This document shows positions 1 to 6,453 of a stretch of DNA of 33,134 nucleotides, piece after piece. Source of the stretch: Ktedonobacteria bacterium (GTDB lineage Bacteria; Chloroflexota; Ktedonobacteria; Ktedonobacterales; JACDGC01); contig DAIDHM010000023.1 in assembly GCA_027459705.1 (NCBI GenBank), positions 1 to 33,134 on the forward strand, in the 5' to 3' direction. Within the stretch, counting starts at the first letter, position 1. Each line of letters begins with the position of its first letter. The notes under the pieces were generated by a model. That model was not told the DNA's origin. It saw nothing but the letters and a program-made list of their open reading frames with translations, and did not search any database. Position numbers and translations under genes: made by a program.

Positions 1-761
1 ACTGGTTTGAGTTTGACTACCCCATTATCAGTTGGTTGTTTTTGATACAGGATTCCAGGAAGATTAATGTCTTTTTCCCCGTTTACTAAACGTTCCAGTA
101 AAAGCGGAGCAACTGTGTCACCTTCACCCAAACACACTGCATCGATAAAGAAGAAATTTTCTAGTAAACTTGCCCCCATTGATGTTTCGCAATTTGCTCC
201 GCCGAAGACGATCTTTACATGAGGAAACCGTTTTTTGAGAAGCTTGGCTAATGAGAGAGATGGTATCTGTTGTTGAAACATAGTTGTAAAACCAATGACC
301 CGATACTGCTCCCAAGGATATGCCTTTAGCACCCAATTGAGAAAGTGCATCGTTTTTTGGCGCTGCTCGACCAAGACATGAATCTGTTGCTCTGAAATAA
401 CTCCATCATTTCCAACTTCATTTCCTGCTGGCAAGGCATTGTCATCTGGAACTTGTGTAAGTATCTCGGCTATATACTTTTCATCGGTTTTAGGCAAATA
501 TCCATAGAGAGGAAACGTAAACAGCCATTCTCCCGTCAAATCAGTGTTGTTTGGATATCCTAAAGATAGGGCACGATATAACTCAGGATCACACCACTCG
601 CCATAGGCAAGATTCAAATATAGGATATCAGATGCAAAGCCTCTATCCGTCAAGGCTGCTTTTATCAAGCTCAGCCCAATAGTTGGCATATAATGCGAAG
701 CAAAGGGCATATTCACCAATGCAATTTGTGCCAATTCTTGTTTCTGCCTCATTTTTTCCAT
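1..761 (-). CDS. RiPP maturation radical SAM enzyme, B12-binding N-terminal part (runs off left edge)
   Basis: About 253 codons are open from an ATG at 761 to the window edge with no stop. The start has an AAGGGAG ribosome site about 9 nt upstream and lies 30 nt below the permease stop. The visible part matches the N-terminus of the RiPP-maturation radical SAM family 1 (B12-binding plus radical SAM): an opening VALVNMPF-like strand (here IALVNMPFASHYMPTIGLS), then ILYLNLAYGEW, LTGEWLFTFPLYGY, GFTTMFQQQIPSLSLAKLL, and the hallmark FGGANCETSMG followed by VCLGEGD. The radical SAM CxxxCxxC segment should lie outside the window. Such enzymes modify ribosomal precursor peptides, often by C-methylation. 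It is the last visible gene of a minus-strand run with an exporter and a candidate precursor. Base composition is AT-rich compared with the rest of the window. Family assignment is confident; the exact reaction is not known. Confidence 0.85.
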   Translation of the reverse strand, partial: MEKMRQKQELAQIALVNMPFASHYMPTIGLSLIKAALTDRGFASDILYLNLAYGEWCDPELYRALSLGYPNNTDLTGEWLFTFPLYGYLPKTDEKYIAEILTQVPDDNALPAGNEVGNDGVISEQQIHVLVEQRQKTMHFLNWVLKAYPWEQYRVIGFTTMFQQQIPSLSLAKLLKKRFPHVKIVFGGANCETSMGASLLENFFFIDAVCLGEGDTVAPLLLERLVNGEKDINLPGILYQKQPTDNGVVKLKP

Positions 762-791
762 CCACTTAACTCCCTTGGCACCTTCTTTTGC

Positions 792-1568
792 TTATCCTCT
801 TTGTAAACCTGCCAAGTCCGCCCTTGGAAGAATATACTGAGCAAAGGCGTAGAGGACTGCGGCACATAAAAGTAAGATGCCTGCGTTTGCGGCCATACCT
901 CCCCAACTTCCAATATAAGCTAGCCGCAAGCTATTTGCCTGATATGTTAAAGGATTAAGCGTGCTTAATACCTTGAGAAAAGTCGGGGCATTATCAACGC
1001 TATATAAAGCGGTTGAAGAAAAAACAACAGGCAAAACAACGACACTGCTAATGAGATCCCTGGTTCCGTAGTCACGAATAAGGGTGCCAATGATAGCTCC
1101 TAGGCAAGACCAAAACAAGACACCGGGAATAGAAACTATGGCCATAATCAGGCCGGGCAGTAGAACAAACGGTCCAATCACTACTAGTCCTGTAAAGATC
1201 AGTAGAACCCATTGGGCTAACATATAAATCCAAGCGTTTACCCCTCGAGCCAGTAAATATTCTAAAGGAGACAAGCCAGTTAATACAAACAATCGATACA
1301 TACCCCACTTTACATCGTTCGAGCTTGTAAATATTAGATAGGGAAACACGCGAAAACTCTGTATGGCCACAAGCCCAGCAAACAGAAACTGTTGATACGT
1401 AAGCAAGTGGCCGTTTACTGTTTGGGATCCCACAAGCCTTGAAAATCCTGCACCAAACAGCACCAGATAGAGAACTGACTCTATCAAGATAATATAATAA
1501 GAGCGGCGCCAGTTAATAAATGACCAGATCTTTGCTTGCGTGAGCACAGCAATTTTGTTGAAGTCCAT
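792..1568 (-). CDS. ABC-2 type transporter permease
   Basis: The 258-residue product has about six hydrophobic segments, beginning near residue 24 (YYIILIESVLYLVLFGAGF) and ending near residue 245, with the conserved stretch LNPLTYQANSLRLAYIG near residue 205 that is typical of ABC-2 exporter permeases. The ATG follows the stop of the ATPase gene after one base and has a GGGGGAG ribosome site inside the end of that gene, so the two are translationally coupled. It should form the membrane channel of an exporter with the upstream ATPase. The position between a candidate precursor peptide and a RiPP maturase suggests export of, or immunity to, the modified peptide. That role is inferred from context only. 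Confidence 0.88.
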   Translation of the reverse strand: MDFNKIAVLTQAKIWSFINWRRSYYIILIESVLYLVLFGAGFSRLVGSQTVNGHLLTYQQFLFAGLVAIQSFRVFPYLIFTSSNDVKWGMYRLFVLTGLSPLEYLLARGVNAWIYMLAQWVLLIFTGLVVIGPFVLLPGLIMAIVSIPGVLFWSCLGAIIGTLIRDYGTRDLISSVVVLPVVFSSTALYSVDNAPTFLKVLSTLNPLTYQANSLRLAYIGSWGGMAANAGILLLCAAVLYAFAQYILPRADLAGLQRG

Positions 1569-1569
1569 T

Positions 1570-2508
1570 CTACTCCCCCGCTTCTTTGCTAGCCAGCTCG
1601 ACGAATGCTTGCCGTAAAGTTGGCTGTTCGACGACGAACGATGCTAAATCATAACCGTTTCCCATGAAAGGTGCCAGCAAAGACAAAAGAGTACTTCCTG
1701 CATTTACCCCGCTAATCGTTAGCGGATCTTTTTTCAATACCTTCAATCCACTTTGTTCAATATTCGCAATGAGATTAAATGGCACTGCTGTTTTTGATTG
1801 AATGATGACCCGCTCCTCTAACCGAAAATGCTGGATAGCACAAGAAACCGATCCATCAAATATTTTTCTACCCTTATTTATAAAAACTAATCGATCACAA
1901 GCGTTTTGAATTTCCTCCATAACATTCGATGCAAGAATAATTGTCATGCCATGAGACGCACAGTCTTTTAAAAAGCCTAGTACTTTATCGACACCGATAG
2001 GATCGAGACCTACAGTCGGCTCATCAACAAAAAGGATTTGAGCAGGGAACAAAAAGGCACGTGCCAATTGGACTCGACGTATTTGACCACCGGAGAGTTC
2101 TTCCATTGAATCGTTACGCTTTTCAGCCAAATCAAGCATATCAAGCAGCGCTTCCACACGCTGTGCAGCATGTGAAAGTTTAAGAAGTTTAGCAAAAACC
2201 ATCAAATTCTGTGCAACTGTTAAGGACCAGTCGATCGATTCATATTGAGGTACAAGACCTATTCTTTTTCGAATTTGAGCATTTTCTCGTAATAAATCAA
2301 AACCCAATATTTTTCCGGTTCCAGATGTTGGTCTAAACGAGGTAGTAAGGAGGTTGATAGTAGTGGTTTTCCCGCTACCATTTGGACCAATAAGACCTAC
2401 TATTTGCCCCATCACGATTTTTAGGGTCAACTCGCGTACCGCTTCAACTCCGTTTGGATAGCGCTTGCTTAGCGATTGCACGTCAATCGGATCGATTTTG
2501 ACTGTCAC
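1570..2508 (-). CDS. ABC transporter ATP-binding protein
   Basis: The 312-residue product is a DrrA/CcmA-type ATPase. Walker A GPNGSGKTT is at residues 41-49, the Q-loop VPQYE near 86-90, the signature LSGGQ at 138-142, Walker B ILFVDEPT near 158-165, and D-loop GLDP follows. A C-terminal regulatory extension of about 90 residues is usual for this group. The start is GTG at 2508, chosen because AGGAGA sits 6 nt upstream and overlaps the stop of the preceding ORF. An ATG-based alternative would lose the N-terminal strand. It pairs with the adjacent permease, and the coupling implies a two-gene exporter. The substrate is unknown; location in a RiPP-like operon suggests a peptide. Confidence 0.92.
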   Translation of the reverse strand: MTVKIDPIDVQSLSKRYPNGVEAVRELTLKIVMGQIVGLIGPNGSGKTTTINLLTTSFRPTSGTGKILGFDLLRENAQIRKRIGLVPQYESIDWSLTVAQNLMVFAKLLKLSHAAQRVEALLDMLDLAEKRNDSMEELSGGQIRRVQLARAFLFPAQILFVDEPTVGLDPIGVDKVLGFLKDCASHGMTIILASNVMEEIQNACDRLVFINKGRKIFDGSVSCAIQHFRLEERVIIQSKTAVPFNLIANIEQSGLKVLKKDPLTISGVNAGSTLLSLLAPFMGNGYDLASFVVEQPTLRQAFVELASKEAGE

Positions 2509-2518
2509 GGTTTTTCTC

Positions 2519-2860
2519 CTATTTATGCCCTATTATTTCATCGAGTTTGCAACAGGCCCAATCAAGATCACTAATATCCAATTGGTAGAACGCAATGCTC
2601 GATGTCAACTTTGTAGCGTAGTTTATCACCTGGGCCGCTTCCAAGCCTGAAGCGATAATTTGTGGCAGTAGCTGAATGAGGGCTTCTGAATTGGAAAGCA
2701 TCATCTCATTCTTCCCACTGCTCCGACAAAGCATAAAGCATGCTTTGAGGAAAACTGATGAATGATTACTATAGCAAAAAGGAAAAATATCATCAAGGTG
2801 AATGAGCCAAGTTTTCGGGCTCGTCCCATATGCTTCGAAGCATAAGGAACGTTGGAGCAA
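2519..2860 (-). CDS. Unrecognised 113-residue protein in the RiPP-like operon
   Basis: I do not recognise this protein. It ends 10 nt before the GTG of the ATPase gene, with its stop codon overlapping that gene's ribosome site, which is the main support for a real coding region. The only candidate start is TTG at 2860, preceded by a weak AGCAGGG. The same frame stays open upstream to a TGA near 2905, so the start is uncertain, and an ATG in another frame at about 2902 could mean a frameshift. The product is rich in Cys (about six), has a hydrophobic middle (QLLPQIIASGLEAAQVI) and an acidic end (DISDLDWACCKLDEIIG). Options are a RiPP accessory or immunity protein, or a decayed gene. Confidence 0.42.
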   Translation of the reverse strand: MLQRSLCFEAYGTSPKTWLIHLDDIFPFCYSNHSSVFLKACFMLCRSSGKNEMMLSNSEALIQLLPQIIASGLEAAQVINYATKLTSSIAFYQLDISDLDWACCKLDEIIGHK

Positions 2861-2944
2861 GCCCTGCTGTAATTCAGAAAATAATCGATGCCTTTTTGGA
2901 GGCTTTCATACTACGTGAACTATTGGCATTCAGATGAATCTCTG

Positions 2945-3121
2945 CTAATGGATGCGCCCGCCATGACACCCACTGGCATAAAGTGAAGATTCAATACTCA
3001 AAAGCTTTGGCCACTGTGACTGAAGTTCTGTAAGAGGAACTACTTTGATGTGCGGCTTTTCCCACTTCTGTTTGGGCTTTTGAACATCGTGCTTGCTGAT
3101 AGGTTGCGTTTCTTCTTTCAT
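2945..3121 (-). CDS. Candidate RiPP precursor peptide (58 residues)
   Basis: A short ORF begins with ATG at 3121 behind a strong AGGAAGGA ribosome site (6 nt spacing) and ends with TAG at 2945-2947. The N-terminal part looks like a RiPP leader: charged and Lys-rich, with the motif QKWEKPHIKVVPLTEL around residues 18-33, resembling the W-x-KP-x-hydrophobic leader segments seen in several RiPP classes. The C-terminus is short and distinctive, LYASGCHGGRIH, with a single Cys, two Gly-Gly-type turns and two His, a plausible modified core. It is the first gene below a good promoter and lies upstream of an exporter and a RiPP-type radical SAM enzyme. It was found by reading the sequence because it is too short for usual ORF cut-offs. 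The assignment as precursor is inference from size, leader style and context. Confidence 0.6.
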   Translation of the reverse strand: MKEETQPISKHDVQKPKQKWEKPHIKVVPLTELQSQWPKLLSIESSLYASGCHGGRIH

Positions 3122-3263
3122 GTTTGTTCCTTCCTGTGACGTATCACGTTGATAGTAGCATTACCCGCTATTTAGGTAATAAAAACTCCAATCGTGAAAA
3201 CGGACCTCAGAAGCCGATCAGGTCTAAATAAATCCATATTGCGCATTAAATACCAAGTCATGA

Positions 3264-3280
3264 GAGCATTGTAAATGCTC
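3264..3280. promoter_or_regulatory. Perfect inverted repeat in the leader of the RiPP-like operon (possible operator)
   Basis: GAGCATT and AATGCTC form perfect 7-bp arms around a 3-nt centre. The site lies about 30-47 nt downstream of the predicted transcription start, where a repressor could block the promoter. No regulator gene is visible next to it. Confidence 0.35.
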
Positions 3281-3317
3281 CCGTTCTAAATGCGAAAAGA
3301 ATTCATTCGCTGTAGCT

Positions 3318-3346
3318 AGCATACCACGGGAAGCGAGTATTGTCAA
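3318..3346 (-). promoter_or_regulatory. Sigma70-type promoter of the RiPP-like operon
   Basis: Read on the minus strand, TTGACA (3346-3341) is followed after exactly 17 nt by TATGCT (3323-3318). Transcription would start near 3311, leaving a leader of about 190 nt before the precursor ATG at 3121. It is one of the two best promoter matches in the window. Confidence 0.75.
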
Positions 3347-3360
3347 TCCTATTTCATAAG

Positions 3361-3377
3361 GAATGAGTTCAGAGTTG
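3361..3377 (+). repeat. IS66 left terminal inverted repeat
   Basis: GAATGAGTTCAGAGTTG matches 15 of 17 bases with the inverted copy at 4753-4769. It overlaps the last codons and stop of the transposase gene. Confidence 0.75.
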
Positions 3378-4721
3378 GGGTAAAGGACTTTGTAAAAGGC
3401 GTAGGATCTCGTGGTAAACGTTGTTGGCTTTGGCCTGGCAGGTCTGGACGACGGAGGCGAGGATCATGTGGGTATCGCTGCCTACCTTGGAGCGGGAGCC
3501 GCCGGAAATTTTGCGGGTGACGACCAGAGGCCGGACCATGCGTTCTGCGTGGTTGTTATCCGGCTCGACGCCTGGGGCTGTGAGAAAGACGAGGAGTTCG
3601 CCTTGGTAGCGGAGGAGCCGTTTGGCCAAGGTCTGGCAGGGATGACCCTTTTCGCCTCCATATTGCTGGCCCAGTTCGCGGATCTGCCGTTCGCCGTGTT
3701 CGCGTTGGGTACGGCGAACCGCTTCGGCATGGGGACGGATCGCCACGGCCTCGTCATAGACCTGGCGCACGGCCATAGCCCAGGCGCGGACGTCTTCGCG
3801 ATTGGGGTGCAGCTCCTTGAGCTTATGCAGATCCCGCAGCAAATGCACCCAGCAGCGCTGGTGCTTGCCGCCAGGAGTATCGTTGTACCCGGCGTAGAAA
3901 TCGGTGGTCAAGACGCCGGTGAAGTCCTCCCCGAGCAAGTCATCAATGATCTTCCCGCTCCGAGAGGCATGCCGTTCAAAGTACCAATCGCCTTCCGGGG
4001 TGCCCATGCCCCAGATGTACCCGTTGCGGCCATCTTCCCGCCACCCCGTCTCGTCGGCGTTGACCGCCGGGCTCCCGCGAACGCGGTTGCGGATCTGTTC
4101 GGCCACCGGCTTGAGGTGATGGGCCGTGCGCTGAAGCAAATCCGTGATGGCTCCCAGGCTGAGGGGCATCTGATGCATCGTCGCTAGCCAGTGCTGAATC
4201 AGACGGATGGGGAGGCGTAAGGCCATCCGCATCGTCGTGATGGTTGCCGCCAGCCGCACCCCAATACGGCCTTGGCCGACCACCTGATCGTGCAGATCGA
4301 GAGACGCTTCCCGCCATTTGCGACCATACGAACACCACCCGCGTTGGATCTGATGCTCGATGACTTCCACCGGCGGCGGCGGAGCGATCTCAATCACTTG
4401 GCGCGTGCGGCCCACCTGCACGCTACTCAAGTGCCCGTGACACTCCGGACACTCGGTGATCGGGTGGTCAACGACCTGGATGGGCGTCGCACTCCGGCGC
4501 CGGGCGTGGTTGTGCTCAGGCGCGCGTTTCTTGCGCACCGCTTTGGGCTTCTCGGGCTTGTTCGCTTTCACAAAGGGCGGCGGCGGCGTTTTCTGCCCTT
4601 CCAGTTCCTCTATGCGTTGCTGGGCTATCGCAAGGGCTGTGCTGAGTTGCACCACTTGGGTACGTAACTCGTGCATTTCCGCCTGGATTGCTTGCCATTC
4701 GTCTTCAGTGATCGTAACCAT
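3369..4721 (-). CDS. tnpC: IS66 family transposase
   Basis: The 450-residue product shows the usual IS66 layout. A coiled coil or leucine zipper lies at about residues 15-42. A zinc-finger-like region has Cys91 and Cys94 (CPEC) and Cys130, but the expected fourth Cys is replaced (CSYG), so the finger may be imperfect. The DDE catalytic residues are Asp223 in NADETGW, Asp274 in TTDFYAGY and Glu393 in NNHAERMVRP. A conserved tail follows (KISGGSRS, then the QTCQAKANN region). It catalyses transposition of the surrounding element. The reading frame is intact, so it could be active. The ATG at 4721 is the natural start; the opposite strand carries long but meaningless GC-rich open frames. Confidence 0.95.
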   Translation of the reverse strand: MVTITEDEWQAIQAEMHELRTQVVQLSTALAIAQQRIEELEGQKTPPPPFVKANKPEKPKAVRKKRAPEHNHARRRSATPIQVVDHPITECPECHGHLSSVQVGRTRQVIEIAPPPPVEVIEHQIQRGWCSYGRKWREASLDLHDQVVGQGRIGVRLAATITTMRMALRLPIRLIQHWLATMHQMPLSLGAITDLLQRTAHHLKPVAEQIRNRVRGSPAVNADETGWREDGRNGYIWGMGTPEGDWYFERHASRSGKIIDDLLGEDFTGVLTTDFYAGYNDTPGGKHQRCWVHLLRDLHKLKELHPNREDVRAWAMAVRQVYDEAVAIRPHAEAVRRTQREHGERQIRELGQQYGGEKGHPCQTLAKRLLRYQGELLVFLTAPGVEPDNNHAERMVRPLVVTRKISGGSRSKVGSDTHMILASVVQTCQAKANNVYHEILRLLQSPLPQL

Positions 4722-4752
4722 GGGAACAGTTTATCAGCTTTTTCTCAACGGT

Positions 4753-4769
4753 CAAGTCTGAACTCGTTC
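4753..4769 (-). repeat. IS66 right terminal inverted repeat
   Basis: Read inward on the minus strand it is GAACGAGTTCAGACTTG, 15 of 17 identical to the left end. It lies 32 nt upstream of the transposase start. Confidence 0.75.
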
Positions 4770-5068
4770 TAAGCATCTAAGGTATAGGCTTTTAACGTTA
4801 AGTTTTGGGAATGTCGCTTAAACGTGTTCGGACAATGTTGCGAATGTTAACAACATGCATCAAGTACAAAGTAAGCATCACCCGAAGCAACTATGAAATG
4901 GAAGACACAGTTGTATATCAACTGTGTCTTCCAAGCATCTAAGCTTACAAGAGGTGACAGATCTTCCATCGCGTACCATAAATCACACGAAGCAGTCGTG
5001 AGCAAGAACCCTCCTAAACAATGCATCTCGACTGGATCCAATGGGCTTTGGAATCAGACCGCTTGTGG
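4770..5068. other. Gene-free stretch between IS66 and the hydroxylase operon
   Basis: No convincing gene is seen. The stretch starts with AAGCATCTAAG at 4771-4781, right beside the IS66 end, and the same 11 bases recur at 4933-4943, just after a long hairpin. The 162-bp unit between the repeats is AT-rich like the left island. It could be the remnant of a small non-autonomous element or a recombination scar. Confidence 0.4.
4899..4933 (-). terminator. Long perfect hairpin, possible terminator of the hydroxylase operon
   Basis: Arms of 15 bp (TGGAAGACACAGTTG and its complement) enclose a 5-nt TATAT loop with no mismatch. It lies 136 nt past the end of the minus-strand FeS subunit gene. Only a poor T-run (ATTTCAT) follows on that strand, so termination is possible but not certain; it may instead belong to a mobile-element remnant. 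Confidence 0.4.
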
Positions 5069-5572
5069 TTATGGTATGTCATTCTCAGCTTGCTTTGGCA
5101 ATGCCGCCATCTCTGCCGCTGCGCGTTCCACGGCATTGACGATGAATTGATAGCCAGTACACCGACAGAGATTGCCGACGATTGCCTGGCGGATCTCCGC
5201 GCGGGTCGGGTGGGGATTGGTCCGCAGGAAATGCTCCGCCGTCATCAAGAAACCAGCGGTGCAAAAGCCGCATTGCAAGCCGTGCTCTTCCCAGAAGGCG
5301 CGTTGCAGTGGATGCAGATGGTCCGGCGTACCCAGGCCCTCGACGGTCGTCACCCGGTGCCCATCGACCTGGACCGCGAAGGTCAGGCAGGCGCGCACTG
5401 GCTCGCCATCGAGCTGCACGGTGCAGGCCCCACAGGTGCCATAGCCGCAACCGATATGCGTCCCCAACAGGCCAAACTCCTCGCGCAACACATCCGCCAA
5501 CAATTGGCGTGGTTCCACTTGCGCCGTCCGCCATATGCCATTGACCTCGATCGTGATCGCATGCGTTTTCAT
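5069..5572 (-). CDS. Molybdenum hydroxylase, [2Fe-2S] small subunit (CoxS-like)
   Basis: The 167-residue product has the two iron-sulfur domains of the xanthine oxidase family. The plant-type ferredoxin motif GCGYGTCGACTV is near residues 41-52, and the second cluster is formed by QCGFCTAGF and NLCRCTGYQ in the C-terminal half. It carries electrons between the molybdenum and FAD subunits of a cytoplasmic hydroxylase. The start ATG at 5572 overlaps the stop of the FAD subunit gene by 4 bp (ATGA), which indicates translational coupling. Length is typical. The order here is large, FAD, small, reading down the minus strand. Substrate cannot be told from this subunit. Confidence 0.93.
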   Translation of the reverse strand: MKTHAITIEVNGIWRTAQVEPRQLLADVLREEFGLLGTHIGCGYGTCGACTVQLDGEPVRACLTFAVQVDGHRVTTVEGLGTPDHLHPLQRAFWEEHGLQCGFCTAGFLMTAEHFLRTNPHPTRAEIRQAIVGNLCRCTGYQFIVNAVERAAAEMAALPKQAENDIP

Positions 5573-6453
5573 ACAAGCACCTCCTGGTGGCCCAACTCTA
5601 TCGCTGCTGTGATTGCCCGCGCGATGAGCGCGCCAGCCATGTGTTGCCGGAATGCGCTCTCGGCCAGTAGCGGATCCCCAGTGGCGGATCGTGTGGCAAC
5701 CCGCGCCGCCACCTGTGCGATGAGAGCAGAATTTGCCGATTGGCCTTCGAGGATCGCCTCTTCTTCCACCAGGCGCAGCGGCACAGGGCCGGTCCCCGAG
5801 ATCCCCATCCGCGTGCGCGTGGGGAGCCCACTACTCGCCTGATCAATCAGCGCGATCGCCGTGAGGACGGGCGGGCCGCTGTGCCCACGCCGAAATTCAC
5901 GGAGAGCATAGCGCCAGGTCGGAGAGCCTGGTGGCACAGTGATCTCCACCAGGAGTTCGTCCGGCATAATGGCGGTCGCTCGCGCTCCCTGGATGAGGTC
6001 CGCGATGAGCATCGTCCTCCGGCCCGATTGGCTTGCTATGGTCGCCACCGCATCCACCAGGGTCAGAAAGAGCGGCAACTGTGCTCCTGGTTCAGCATTG
6101 GCAACTGCACCACCGAGCGTCCCCCGCGACCGGATGGTGGGGAAGGCGACCGCGCCCGCGACCTCCGCCAGGGCGGGGTGGTTGGCGCGCACGAGCGGAT
6201 CATCCACCAAACGTTGCTGGCGAACCATCGCGCCGATCGTCAAACTGCCATCCGCCGTGATGGTGAGACCATCTAGTCCCGTAATGTTGTTGAGATCAAT
6301 GATGATCTCCGGGTGAGTTTGACGCATATTCATCAATGGCACCAGAGTCTGGCCGCCGGCGAGTGGGCGTGCATCAGGCGCATAGATCGCGAGCAATGCC
6401 AGCGCATCGTCCAGAGTCGTGGGTGCGTAATAATCAAAAGCTTGCGGTTTCAT
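5569..6453 (-). CDS. Molybdenum hydroxylase, FAD-binding subunit (CoxM-like)
   Basis: The 294-residue product starts with FDYYAPTTLDDALALL, then the FAD-binding stretch PLAGGQTLVPLMNMR near residues 36-50 and the second FAD motif TIRSRGTLGGAVANAEP near 107-123. The C-terminal CO dehydrogenase flavoprotein domain follows. It would accept electrons from the FeS subunit and pass them to an external acceptor. It overlaps both neighbours by 4 bp, so all three subunits are probably made in fixed proportion. Length and motif order are normal for the family. Confidence 0.93.
   Translation of the reverse strand: MKPQAFDYYAPTTLDDALALLAIYAPDARPLAGGQTLVPLMNMRQTHPEIIIDLNNITGLDGLTITADGSLTIGAMVRQQRLVDDPLVRANHPALAEVAGAVAFPTIRSRGTLGGAVANAEPGAQLPLFLTLVDAVATIASQSGRRTMLIADLIQGARATAIMPDELLVEITVPPGSPTWRYALREFRRGHSGPPVLTAIALIDQASSGLPTRTRMGISGTGPVPLRLVEEEAILEGQSANSALIAQVAARVATRSATGDPLLAESAFRQHMAGALIARAITAAIELGHQEVLV

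Larger units (their letters stand above)
3361..4769 (-). mobile_element. IS66-type insertion sequence, single-transposase form
   Basis: The element is bounded by inverted ends: GAATGAGTTCAGAGTTG at 3361-3377 and its counterpart GAACGAGTTCAGACTTG read inward from 4769, 15 of 17 matching. Between them lies only the transposase gene, with no tnpA or tnpB, as in the simpler IS66 subgroup. Its composition is GC-rich, unlike the AT-rich island on its left. I see no matching 8-bp target duplication: the flanks read TTCATAAG on the left and TAAGCATC on the right. This suggests an old insertion or later recombination at one end. It sits exactly at the border between the AT-rich RiPP-like island and GC-rich chromosome. 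Confidence 0.8.

Noticed and set aside
3411-4187. 258-codon open frame on the plus strand across the IS66 transposase
   Set aside because: It is antisense to a clear DDE transposase gene and is a product of high GC; it has no ribosome site or family features.
5021-5842. 273-codon plus-strand frame over the FeS and FAD subunit genes
   Set aside because: It is a shadow of the minus-strand hydroxylase genes, which carry all expected motifs.
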